From: an uncultured Eisenbergiella sp.
GTDB taxonomy: Bacteria > Bacillota > Clostridia > Lachnospirales > Lachnospiraceae
Direction of reading: 5' to 3'
Assembly: GCA_910585455.1 (NCBI GenBank)
Contig: CAJUEL010000015.1
Span: 34,061-98,060 of the forward strand
Length of the DNA stretch: 64,000 nt
The position numbers and the translations under genes were made by a program. Under the pieces are notes generated by a model that saw nothing but the letters and a program-made list of their open reading frames with translations, was not told where the DNA came from and did not search any database. Shown here piece by piece: positions 1 to 7,399 of the stretch; the first letter of the stretch is position 1; every line of letters begins with the position of its first letter.

Positions 1-723
1 CTTTACGCGAATTCTCTGCATAGTTTTTCTGATGTGCAGGACATTTTCCTGCAGATCGATGTCATCCCAGCCAAGGGCACACAGCTCCCCCAGACGGATT
101 CCGGTAAAAAGGCAGAGCAGAATGCCAAGACTCGTGAAATCCGGATTGTTTTTCAGCCAGGAAATCAGTTTTTTTTCTTCCTCCACGCTGAACACACGGA
201 TTTCCTTTGCTTCCCGTCTGATGGAGACGCATTCCGGTGAAAAAGCAATTTTATATTCTCTTTTCAGGGCGTAAATACGCATGCTGCTTAAAGCTGACAT
301 CACCTCCAGCACAGTAGAGGGCGCAAGTCCCTGCCCGTCCATACCGCCTTTTAAAAGCAGGCTGCTGCTAAAGTCGATGATCTGCCGATTGGTTATCCGG
401 GAAAAATCGTGTTCCCCAAATTCCGGCAAAATATAACATCGAAGCAAGTCCTCATATTTTACAATGGAGGACTCTTTCAACGTACCGGCGATGTCCTCCA
501 GCCATTTTTCGCTGACCTCTGCCATTTTTCCGGCACTTTTTTCTTCCGGTTCATCCGCTGTCTCCAGAAGCTTTTTGGCTATATGCAGCTTTTCTTTTAC
601 CTCCCGATAGCTTCCGGCATAGACCGATCGATAGCGTGCTTTACCATCTACGCGCTCTTTGATATAGCGTCCCTCCCAGCGACCATCCTTGCGTTTGTAG
701 ATATTTTCTCCTTTTCGTGACAT
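1..723 (-). CDS. Tyrosine recombinase/integrase, partial (5' part only)
   Basis: The minus-strand frame opens with ATG at 723 behind a GGAGG ribosome site and stays open to the window edge, giving 241 residues without the C-terminus. The start resembles Tn916/phage-type integrases: a basic AP2-like N-terminus (MSRKGENIYKRKDGRWEGRY), a SAM-like core-binding segment around residues 65-170, then the beginning of the catalytic domain with the motif LFTGIRLGEL, whose Arg210 is the first catalytic arginine. The later His-x-x-Arg and the tyrosine lie outside the window. It should catalyse site-specific excision and integration of a mobile element extending to the left. No att site could be recognised. 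Family assignment is firm; element type is unknown. Confidence 0.9.
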   Translation of the reverse strand, partial: MSRKGENIYKRKDGRWEGRYIKERVDGKARYRSVYAGSYREVKEKLHIAKKLLETADEPEEKSAGKMAEVSEKWLEDIAGTLKESSIVKYEDLLRCYILPEFGEHDFSRITNRQIIDFSSSLLLKGGMDGQGLAPSTVLEVMSALSSMRIYALKREYKIAFSPECVSIRREAKEIRVFSVEEEKKLISWLKNNPDFTSLGILLCLFTGIRLGELCALGWDDIDLQENVLHIRKTMQRIRVK

Positions 724-892
724 ATCGTACCTCCATTCATTTTTGACCATAATTTTGACGGCGAATGGATTTTCGGGCAACCAAAAAATCAGAAATATCC
801 ACTTAAGATAGTTGGAAACCTGACGATATATAGGATGAGAATGTTTTTGTTTTCCACTTAGGATACCAGATGTAGGAATCCTTCAAAAACTA

Positions 893-921
893 TTGACAGA
901 ATTTCAGACTTTCGATACAAT
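893..921 (+). promoter_or_regulatory. Consensus sigma-A promoter of a short transcript
   Basis: TTGACA at 893-898 and TACAAT at 916-921 are separated by exactly 17 bp. No ORF follows; two terminators lie within 100 bp. Expected transcription start is near 928. Confidence 0.75.
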
Positions 922-927
922 AGATGT

Positions 928-978
928 GCTTGATGGTTGTAGTGGTTATTTCGTAGAATATGGCATTCTACGTTTTTT
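928..978 (+). ncRNA. Candidate small RNA between promoter and terminator
   Basis: A near-perfect promoter is followed after about 25 nt of non-coding sequence by an intrinsic terminator: arms CGTAGAAT and ATTCTACG at 952-959 and 965-972, then six T. The predicted transcript is about 50 nt and has no start codon with a ribosome site. It lies divergent from the integrase gene and convergent with the Rpn array. It could be a regulatory RNA of the mobile element or an attenuated leader. No known RNA family was recognised; the promoter and terminator are seen, the RNA is inferred. Confidence 0.45.
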
Positions 979-984
979 ATTTTG

Positions 985-1015
985 AAAAGGAGTTCCCGTT
1001 ACCGGAACTCCTTTT
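985..1015. terminator. Bidirectional intrinsic terminator
   Basis: AAAAGGAGTTCC and GGAACTCCTTTT form a 12-bp stem with a 7-nt loop; the A and T runs let it work on either strand. On the minus strand it would end transcripts from the Rpn array; on the plus strand it backs up the terminator at 952-978. Nothing else is seen in the non-coding stretch 724-1067. Confidence 0.75.
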
Positions 1016-1067
1016 ATTATTAGGGCAAAATCCTGCCCGGTTGCCTGTATGAAATCCGGCCATGGAA

Positions 1068-1917
1068 TCAAATGCTGTATTCCAGATATAGCTGCTGTCG
1101 CAAGGAAGAATCCGTACATATGCGCAGAATATCTTCCTGGCGATTATCATGGTTCAGGCATTCAATCAGCATGCACAGACGCTTTTCACCACGTTTCTCT
1201 CCACGCTTTTCACCGCGCTTTTCACCGCGCTTCTCACCGCGCTTCTCTCCACGCTTCTCCCCAATCTCAATTCCTTCTCTTTTTCCCTCTTTCCGGCCTT
1301 CCTTCCTGCTGTCCGCCAACATTTCCCGAAATGCAGTACACATCCTGTAATCCTCCGTTTCCTCATTATAGTATTTCGCTTTTTTCTTCCTTAAGCTGCT
1401 CAGATTCAGCATGACACAGAGCAGATCATACAGCTCCGAGTCCAGATGCTCCAAGCGTTCCTGATTCTCTGCAAGATACCTCCCCATCGCCACCTTGTCC
1501 TCACGCCTTTTTAGCAGGGCGATCAGATCGCGCAGACCTGTCTGGAAATGCTCCTCCTGCAAATCCTTTGCTGCCCGGCGCATTCTTTCCAACTCAGAAA
1601 TCTGCGCTCCGATTTCCCATATCGTCATATTCCCTGCACCGGAAAGGCGTGCAGAAATGCAGAGTATCCTAATTTTCCACTACGATTTTCACAAAATGCG
1701 GTGTCCGGCAAAGCAGCTTGAGCACATCCCGCTCCCTCACTTTGCTGCGCAATACGCCATCCCGTCCCCGTTTCATCCGCATATAGTTCCGCTGTGCGTC
1801 CGCCAGATCCTGCGCAAGAATTTCTCTCTGCCCGTCATAAATAGCAACGTTGCAGAATTCCGCAAATATTTCTGTTTTTTCCAGATACTGATTCAATCGA
1901 TCATTCTTTTTCCCCAT
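1068..1917 (-). pseudogene. Degenerate Rpn-family nuclease (array copy A)
   Basis: Remnant of the family found intact at 5126-6103. The ATG at 1917 has a GGAGG site and encodes 82 residues ending exactly where the catalytic ENQ motif should continue: the Gln83 codon is TAG. After the stop the old reading frame is still recognisable for about 15 codons, then shifts; the remaining frame resumes near 1628 (MTIWEIGAQISELER) and lacks about 80 residues including the conserved PIVTVVFFHGKGKW block. The C-terminal part carries seven near-identical GEKR units. The nuclease is therefore dead, but a C-terminal ORF of 186 residues remains open and could in principle be made. It is the oldest-looking copy of the array. 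Confidence 0.8.
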
Positions 1918-2026
1918 TCATCACCCTCCACATATTCTGAGGCCTTTCCAGCATCCCGCCTGGCTGCAAAGCATTTCCTCTGCTCCGCAGGCGCTATGAC
2001 TGCCCATTTGAAATTCCCCTCCGGAT

Positions 2027-3028
2027 TCAGATGCTGTATTCCAGATACAGCCTTTTTCGCGCCGCAGCATAACGGCTCGCCCGCAGTGCATCCTCCTGCC
2101 TTCCATCCTTTATAAGCTTTTCGATCAAAAGTCCCAAACGCTTCTCTCCCTGCTCCCTGCCATGTCTTTCTCCCATCTCTTGTCCACGTCTTTCTCCTAT
2201 CTCCCGACCGCGCTTTTCTCCATCCCTAATTAACTCTCTCACCGCTGTACACATATCATATTCCTCCCATTCATCATCATACAACTTTTTGTTTTTCGGA
2301 AACAGAGAATCCATATCCAGCATCGTACAGATCACATCATAAGTATCTGCATCCATATGCCGGAGGCGCTCCTCATTCTCCTCACAGTACTTCTGAAATT
2401 CTTCCTTATCCCCGCGCCGTTTCATCAGATCGGTCAGCTCACGCAGTCCGGTTTTGAAATTATCCTAGTTCAGGTCCTCCAGACAGACCACGTTCATCTG
2501 ATAATTCGCCGCCAGCCTTTCAAGCTCCCTGTCCATTCCTTCCATATCCAGCATGTCCTGCAGCTGGCGGGCTGCCGTCCATTTTCCTTTTCCATGGAAA
2601 AATACTACGGTCACGATTGGTATCAGACGGTCGGTTTCTTTCATTCCGGACAGGTACTCTTCCCCTCCTTTCAGTGTACCTTCCCTTTTCCGCTGTTCCC
2701 GCAGACGCCTGACCTGACGGCTGATTTCCAGCAGGTCATATTCCCCGCAGCGCAGGGGCATGCAGTAATTCATCCTGTCCTGGTTCTCCACTGCGATTTT
2801 GATAAAATGATCTTTCCTGCACAGAAGCTTGATTACATCACGGCTCCGGGAGCCGGAAATGCGCTTTCCTTCCCATCTCTTCCTGTTTCCACTGTAATGC
2901 TTCTGCGCTTCCGCCAGTTCCTGCGGCGCAATTACTGCCCTTCCGCCGTAGATACTTCCGTTGCAAAAATCTGCAAATATTTCTGCTTTGTTCAGATACC
3001 AGCAAAGTTCGTCGCTTTTTCTTCCCAT
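2027..3028 (-). pseudogene. Rpn-family nuclease split by a nonsense codon (array copy B)
   Basis: PD-(D/E)XK nuclease/putative transposase of the Rpn family, 333 codons if read through. Start ATG at 3028 has an AGGGG site 8 nt upstream. Codon 188, glutamate GAG in copies D and E, is TAG here, so translation from 3028 gives a 187-residue protein holding the whole nuclease core (RD near residue 64, ENQ at 81-83, the FFHGKGKW block). The C-terminal half stays open and starts again at an internal ATG at 2425 (132 residues, MKRRGDKEEFQ). Its tail has diverged RG-rich repeats. Known Rpn proteins are recombination-promoting or anti-phage nucleases; activity of this split version is unknown. Confidence 0.8.
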
Positions 3029-3043
3029 TCACGAATCCCCTGA

Positions 3044-4033
3044 TTATAATCCGTATTCCAGATACAGCCTTTTACGCGCCGCAGCATAACGGCTCGCCCG
3101 CAGTGCATCCTCCTGCCTTCCATCCTTTATAAGCTTTTCCATCAAAAGTCCCAGGCGCTTCTCTCCTTGTTCCCAACCGCGCTTCTCTCCTTCTTTTCTT
3201 CCTTGCTCCCGACCGCGCTTTTCTCCATCCTTAATCAACTCTCTCACCGCTGTACACATGTCATATTCCTCCCATTCATCATCATACAACTTTTTGTTTT
3301 TCGGAAACAGAGAATCCATATCCAGCATCGTACAGATCACATCATAAGTATCTGCATCCATATGCCGGAGGCGCTCCTCATTCTCCTCACAGTACTTCTG
3401 AAATTCTTCCTTATCCCCGCGCCGTTTCATCAGATCGGTCAGCTCACGCAGTCCGGTTTTGAAATTATCCTAGTTCAGGTCCTCCAGACAGACCACGTTC
3501 ATCTGATAATTCGCCGCCAGCCTTTCAAGCTCCCTGTCCATTCCTTCCATATCCAGCATGTCCTGCAGCTGGCGGGCTGCCGTCCATTTTCCTTTTCCAT
3601 GGAAAAATACTACGGTCACGATTGGTATCAGACGGTCGGTTTCTTTCATTCCGGACAGGTACTCTTCCCCTCCTTTCAGTGTACCTTCCCTTTTCCGCTG
3701 TTCCCGCAGACGCCTGACCTGACGGCTGATTTCCAGCAGGTCATATTCCCCGCAGCGCAGGGGCATGCAGTAATTCATCCTGTCCTGGTTCTCCACTGCG
3801 ATTTTGATAAAATGATCTTTCCTGCACAGAAGCTTGATTACATCACGGCTCCGGGAGCCGGAAATGCGCTTTCCTTCCCATCTCTTCCTGTTTCCACTGT
3901 AATGCTTCTGCGCTTCCGCCAGTTCCTGCGGCGCAATTACTGCCCTTCCGCCGTAGATACTTCCGTTGCAAAAATCTGCAAATATTTCTGCTTTGTTCAG
4001 ATACCAGCAAAGTTCGTCGCTTTTTCTTCCCAT
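3044..4033 (-). pseudogene. Rpn-family nuclease split by the same nonsense codon (array copy C)
   Basis: Near-duplicate of the neighbouring copy B. The 187-residue N-terminal part (3470-4033) is identical in protein and, by eye, in DNA, including the TAG at codon 188. The C-terminal ORF (3044-3430, 128 residues) differs mainly in its lysine/arginine/glycine repeat block, which is four residues shorter. It lies 15 bp after copy D and ends 15 bp before copy B; the 15-bp spacer contains the AGGGG ribosome site of the next gene. The array therefore reads as one operon in which this unit was duplicated after the nonsense mutation arose. Confidence 0.8.
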
Positions 4034-4048
4034 TCACGAATCCCCTGA

Positions 4049-5110
4049 TTATAATCCGTATTCCAGATACAGCCTTTTACGCGCCGCAGCATAACGGCTC
4101 GCCCGCAGTGCATCCTCCTGCCTTCCATCCTTTATAAGCTTTTCCATCAAAAGTCCCAGACGCTTCTCTCCCTGCTCCCTGCCACGTCTTTCTCCATGCT
4201 TTTCGCCTTGCTCCCGCCCACGCTTCTCTCCTTCTTTTTTACCTTGTTCCCAGCCACGCCTCTCTCCTTCTTTTCTTCCTTGTTCCCGGCCACGCATTTC
4301 TCCATCCTCAATCAATTCTCTCATCGCTGTACACATATCATATTCCTCCCGTTCATCATCATATAAATTCCCGCTTTGGGGAAACAGAGAATCTATATCC
4401 AGCATCGTACAGATCACATCATAGGTATCCGCATCCATATGCCGGAGACGCTCCTCGTTCTCCGCACAGTACTTCTGAAACTCTTCCTTATCCCCGCGCC
4501 GTTTCATCAGGCCGATCAGCTCACGCAGTCCGTTTTTGAAATTATCCTCGTTCAGGTCCTCCAGACAGACCACGTTCATCTGATAATTCGCCGTCAGCTT
4601 TTCAAGCTCTCTGTCCATCCCTTCCATATCCAGCATGTCCCGCAGCTGGCGGGCTGCCGTCCATTTTCCTTTTCCATGGAAAAATACTACGGTCACGATT
4701 GGTATCAGACGGTCGGTTTCTTTCATTCCGGACAGGTACTCTTCCCCTCCTTTCAGTGTACCTTCCCTTTTCCGCTGTTCCCGCAGACGCCTGACCTGAC
4801 GGCTGATTTCCAGCAGGTCATATTCCCCGCAGCGCAGGGGCATGCAGTAATTCATCCTGTCCTGGTTCTCCACTGCGATTTTGATAAAATGATCTTTCCT
4901 GCACAGAAGCTTGATTACATCACGGCTCCGGGAGCCGGAAATGCGCTTTCCTTCCCATCTCTTCCTGTTTCCACTGTAATGCTTCTGCGCTTCCGCCAGT
5001 TCCTGCGGCGCAATTACTGCCCTTCCGCCGTAGATACTTCCGTTGCAAAAATCTGCAAATATTTCTGCTTTGTTCAGATACCAGCAAAGTTCGTCGCTTT
5101 TTCTTCCCAT
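4049..5110 (-). CDS. Rpn-family recombination-promoting nuclease/putative transposase (array copy D)
   Basis: Intact 353-residue member of the PD-(D/E)XK nuclease family transposases. Visible landmarks: RDVIKLL near residue 63, the ENQD active-site strand at 81-84 followed by MPLRCGEYD, the family block PIVTVVFFHGKGKWTAARQL at 137-156, and a C-terminal tail (about 266-318) built of G-x-x-x repeats rich in Lys, Arg and Glu, the longest in the array. Family knowledge: Rpn proteins nick or cut DNA, stimulate RecA-independent recombination, and some restrict phage; related E. coli genes also make a short C-terminal protein from an internal start. Start ATG 5110 has an AGGGG site. The 5' 500 bp is almost identical to the flanking copies, while the 3' half differs. 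Confidence 0.85.
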   Translation of the reverse strand: MGRKSDELCWYLNKAEIFADFCNGSIYGGRAVIAPQELAEAQKHYSGNRKRWEGKRISGSRSRDVIKLLCRKDHFIKIAVENQDRMNYCMPLRCGEYDLLEISRQVRRLREQRKREGTLKGGEEYLSGMKETDRLIPIVTVVFFHGKGKWTAARQLRDMLDMEGMDRELEKLTANYQMNVVCLEDLNEDNFKNGLRELIGLMKRRGDKEEFQKYCAENEERLRHMDADTYDVICTMLDIDSLFPQSGNLYDDEREEYDMCTAMRELIEDGEMRGREQGRKEGERRGWEQGKKEGEKRGREQGEKHGERRGREQGEKRLGLLMEKLIKDGRQEDALRASRYAAARKRLYLEYGL

Positions 5111-5125
5111 TCACGAATCCCCTGA

Positions 5126-6103
5126 TTATAATCCGTATTCCAGATACAGCCTTTTACGCGCCGCAGCATAACGGCTCGCCCGCAGTGCATCCTCCTGCCT
5201 TCCATCCTTTATAAGCTTTTCCATCAAAAGTCCCAGGCGTTTCTCTCCTTGCTCCCTGCCACGTTTCTCACCACGTTTTTCGCCAATCTTTTCCCCATCT
5301 TTGATCAGTTCTCTCACCGCTGTACACATATCATATTCCTCCTGTTCATCATCACATGAATCTTCTTTTTTCTGAAAAAAAGAATCCATATCCAGCATCG
5401 TACAGATCACATCATAGGTATCCGCATCCATATGCCGGAGGCGCTCTTCATTCTCCTCACAGTACTTCTGAAACTCTTCCTTATCCCCGCGCCGTTTCAT
5501 CAGACCGATCAGCTCACGCAGTCCGGTTTTGAAATCATCCTCGTTCAGGTCCTCCAGACAGACCACGTTCATCTGATAATTCATCATCAGCCTTTCAAGC
5601 TCTCTGTCCATCCCTTCCATATCCAGCATGTCCCGCAGCTGGCGGGCTGCCGTCCATTTTCCTTTTCCATGGAAAAATACTACGGTCACGATTGGTATCA
5701 GACGGTCGGTTTCTTTCATTCCGGACAGGTACTCTTCCCCTCCTTTCAGTGTACCTTCCCTTTTCCGCTGTTCCCGCAGACGCCTGACCTGACGGCTGAT
5801 TTCCAGCAGGTCATATTCCCCGCAGCGCAGGGGCATGCAGTAATTCATCCTGTCCTGGTTCTCCACTGCGATTTTGATAAAATGATCTTTCCTGCACAGA
5901 AGCTTGATTACATCACGGCTCCGGGAGCCGGAAATGCGCTTTCCTTCCCATCTCTTCCTGTTTCCACTGTAATGCTTCTGCGCTTCCGCCAGTTCCTGCG
6001 GCGCAATTACTGCCCTTCCGCCGTAGATACTTCCGTTGCAAAAATCTGCAAATATTTCTGCTTTGTTCAGATACCAGCAAAGTTCGTTGTTTTTTCTTCC
6101 CAT
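5126..6103 (-). CDS. Rpn-family recombination-promoting nuclease/putative transposase (array copy E, first gene)
   Basis: Intact 325-residue first gene of the tandem array. I chose ATG 6103 because GGAGG lies 7 nt upstream; the in-frame ATG at 6139 has no ribosome site. Domains: nuclease core with RD at 63-64 and ENQ at 81-83, conserved PIVTVVFFHGKGKW at 137-150, helical C-terminal region, a short GEKRG/GREQG repeat at about 268-289, and a conserved end (KDGRQEDALRASRYAAARKR). An internal Met202 matches the ATG that opens the separate C-terminal ORFs of copies B and C. The predicted promoter at 6265-6294 would drive the whole array. Confidence 0.87.
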   Translation of the reverse strand: MGRKNNELCWYLNKAEIFADFCNGSIYGGRAVIAPQELAEAQKHYSGNRKRWEGKRISGSRSRDVIKLLCRKDHFIKIAVENQDRMNYCMPLRCGEYDLLEISRQVRRLREQRKREGTLKGGEEYLSGMKETDRLIPIVTVVFFHGKGKWTAARQLRDMLDMEGMDRELERLMMNYQMNVVCLEDLNEDDFKTGLRELIGLMKRRGDKEEFQKYCEENEERLRHMDADTYDVICTMLDMDSFFQKKEDSCDDEQEEYDMCTAVRELIKDGEKIGEKRGEKRGREQGEKRLGLLMEKLIKDGRQEDALRASRYAAARKRLYLEYGL

Positions 6104-6264
6104 CCATTGCCCTCCGTTATGTAATTTTCCTGAAATCATTTGGAAATACAGGGCGATATGCCTGATAAAATATGGAATCAGATAAATGCCGCCTCTGCCA
6201 GCATTTTCTGATATAGAATTTCCAAAAATTCAGATTCCTTCTGCTTTCCGCAGATGATATTTGT

Positions 6265-6294
6265 ATTATAGCAGATTTCCGGGGGAGATGGCAA
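6265..6294 (-). promoter_or_regulatory. Predicted promoter of the Rpn array
   Basis: Read on the minus strand: TTGCCA (6294-6289), 18-bp spacer, TATAAT (6270-6265). It would give a leader of about 155 nt before the ATG at 6103. Confidence 0.55.
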
Positions 6295-6348
6295 TATGAA
6301 AATTTGCGTTAGGATGTGGAGAGAGGGTTTTTGGTTGGCTATGCGGAC

Positions 6349-6572
6349 GGTTTTGAAGGGGGATGGGAGAGCGGCGGGACAGACGGCGGAGGGGACACCA
6401 TGCATTTCCAAGGGACGCTTTCGCTCGAAAAACGCGTAGCAGTACATAAGGCTGCACAAAACGCAGCCTAAGTACTGACGTGTTTTTAACGCCCTTGGAG
6501 AATGCATGGTGTCCCGCTCCGCCTGCTGTCTGCCGCCGTCTGTCTCGCGCCCTCCCATCCCCCTTCAAAACC
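6349..6572. repeat. 224-bp imperfect palindrome (hairpin element, family 1)
   Basis: The ends GGTTTTGAAGGGGGATGGGA and TCCCATCCCCCTTCAAAACC are perfect reverse complements; pairing continues inward with interruptions to an apex GGCTGC-loop-GCAGCC. Open frames across it are compositional artefacts. The inner part (GAAAAACGC, AGCAGTAC, GTACTG) resembles the palindrome at 14602-14736, so this looks like a dispersed hairpin or MITE-like element. The rest of the gene-poor stretch 6104-6713 holds only the array promoter and a terminator. Confidence 0.75.
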
Positions 6573-6656
6573 TGTTACATGGAAAAAAACCTTTTTATCA
6601 GTCAAATCAAAAATGTCTTCCATATATTTTCAAAATTCAATTTCTATATGTTGAAA

Positions 6657-6686
6657 ACGGGATTAGCTAAATTATGCTAATCCCGT
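6657..6686 (-). terminator. Intrinsic terminator
   Basis: Perfect 11-bp stem ACGGGATTAGC/GCTAATCCCGT with 8-nt loop. On the minus strand it is followed by TTTTC, so it would end transcription of the small secreted-protein gene and the tiny ORF at 6714-6830. Confidence 0.6.
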
Positions 6687-6713
6687 AAATGGTTCTTTAC
6701 AGAAATTCTCCTT

Positions 6714-6830
6714 TCAGTATTTATTTGGAAGACATGTGAAATAAGCCATCACCATTCGTTCACTCATTATTCTCTGGCGAACACTATTCATCATATTCTC
6801 AATCACAAGAATATCCAAAATGTTTTCCAT
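6714..6830 (-). CDS. Possible 38-residue peptide ORF
   Basis: Begins MENILDILVIENM and ends AYFTCLPNKY, with a single cysteine near the C-terminus. It lies between the secreted-protein gene (stop 6875) and the terminator at 6657-6686, so it would be on the same transcript. No good Shine-Dalgarno is visible, which is the main reason for doubt. A short amphipathic peptide with one C-terminal cysteine recalls peptide-pheromone precursors, but no processing or export gene is nearby. It may be chance. Confidence 0.25.
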   Translation of the reverse strand: MENILDILVIENMMNSVRQRIMSERMVMAYFTCLPNKY

Positions 6831-6874
6831 TTGTAATTTTATCAATGAGTTACCGAACCGATAGCACCCATAAA

Positions 6875-7282
6875 TTAGTTGTATATCACTTCTCTTGTAG
6901 ACTCCTTCAAAGTCCTTTCTTCACTCCCAAATTTCGCATAATGCGTACAGCTAGCTCGATAAGTTTTCCCTTTTGTTGCATTTCTATAAACTGCTGTTCC
7001 TCCATAATAATTGGCATTTTTATTTGAACCGCCTGTAATATAAATCTTTTTCCATTCAGATCCATTCTTTTCTTCTAATAAAATGTCTTTACAGCCAATT
7101 TCATCTGCATTTGGAGATGAATTTTCACTAAAAGATATTCTGATACCTTCTTCCTCACAACTAATTGAAAGAGTACACGTTGACAAAACGCCTGAACTGG
7201 CAGCACTGGCTTGCAAAGTCATCCCAGTCAATAAAATGAACACTAAAAACAAAGCTATTCCTTTTTTCAATTGTCTAACCAA
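6875..7282 (-). CDS. Small secreted protein, unknown function (possibly DUF6147-like)
   Basis: 135 residues with a clear signal peptide: basic KK, hydrophobic core IALFLVFILLTGMTL, cleavage after about ASA (residue 27). The mature part of about 105 residues has two cysteines and a C-terminal pattern of Tyr/Lys/Gly (NATKGKTYRASCTHYAKFG) typical of small beta-sandwich exported proteins of Clostridia. The start is a TTG at 7282: the only upstream in-frame codons lead straight into a TAG, and only a weak GCGGAA site precedes it; TTG 7270 is an alternative. The AT-rich sequence differs from its neighbours. Function unknown. Confidence 0.65.
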   Translation of the reverse strand: MVRQLKKGIALFLVFILLTGMTLQASAASSGVLSTCTLSISCEEEGIRISFSENSSPNADEIGCKDILLEEKNGSEWKKIYITGGSNKNANYYGGTAVYRNATKGKTYRASCTHYAKFGSEERTLKESTREVIYN

Positions 7283-7349
7283 TATTTCCGCAAAGAACTA
7301 ACATGTCTTCACACGTTTATTCTTTGACATATCTATCTGGTTACAAAAC

Positions 7350-7390
7350 AAAAAAAGAACATCCACACTAAATGTGAATGTTCCTTTTTT
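7350..7390 (-). terminator. Intrinsic terminator of the sigma/anti-sigma operon
   Basis: Long stem around GGAACATTCACATTTAGTGT on the minus strand, framed by A6 and T7 runs, immediately after the gene ending at 7400. The symmetric runs could let it work both ways. Confidence 0.75.
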
Positions 7391-7399
7391 CAATTTTCT

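Noticed and set aside
1180..1275. 12-bp repeats as a CRISPR-like array
   Set aside because: Units are contiguous, in frame and encode GEKR; there are no spacers.
3044..4033. Amber codon read as an amino acid (suppression) in copies B and C
   Set aside because: No evidence of a recoding element; other genes in the window use TAG as an ordinary stop, for example trkA, so a nonsense mutation is simpler.
2357..6124. Plus-strand open frames of up to 293 codons across the Rpn array
   Set aside because: They mirror the minus-strand Rpn genes, repeat with the same period and have no ribosome sites; the minus strand shows the nuclease motifs.
6178..6568. Minus-strand frames of 100-126 codons
   Set aside because: They run through the 224-bp palindrome and the array promoter; composition is non-protein-like and no start site is plausible.
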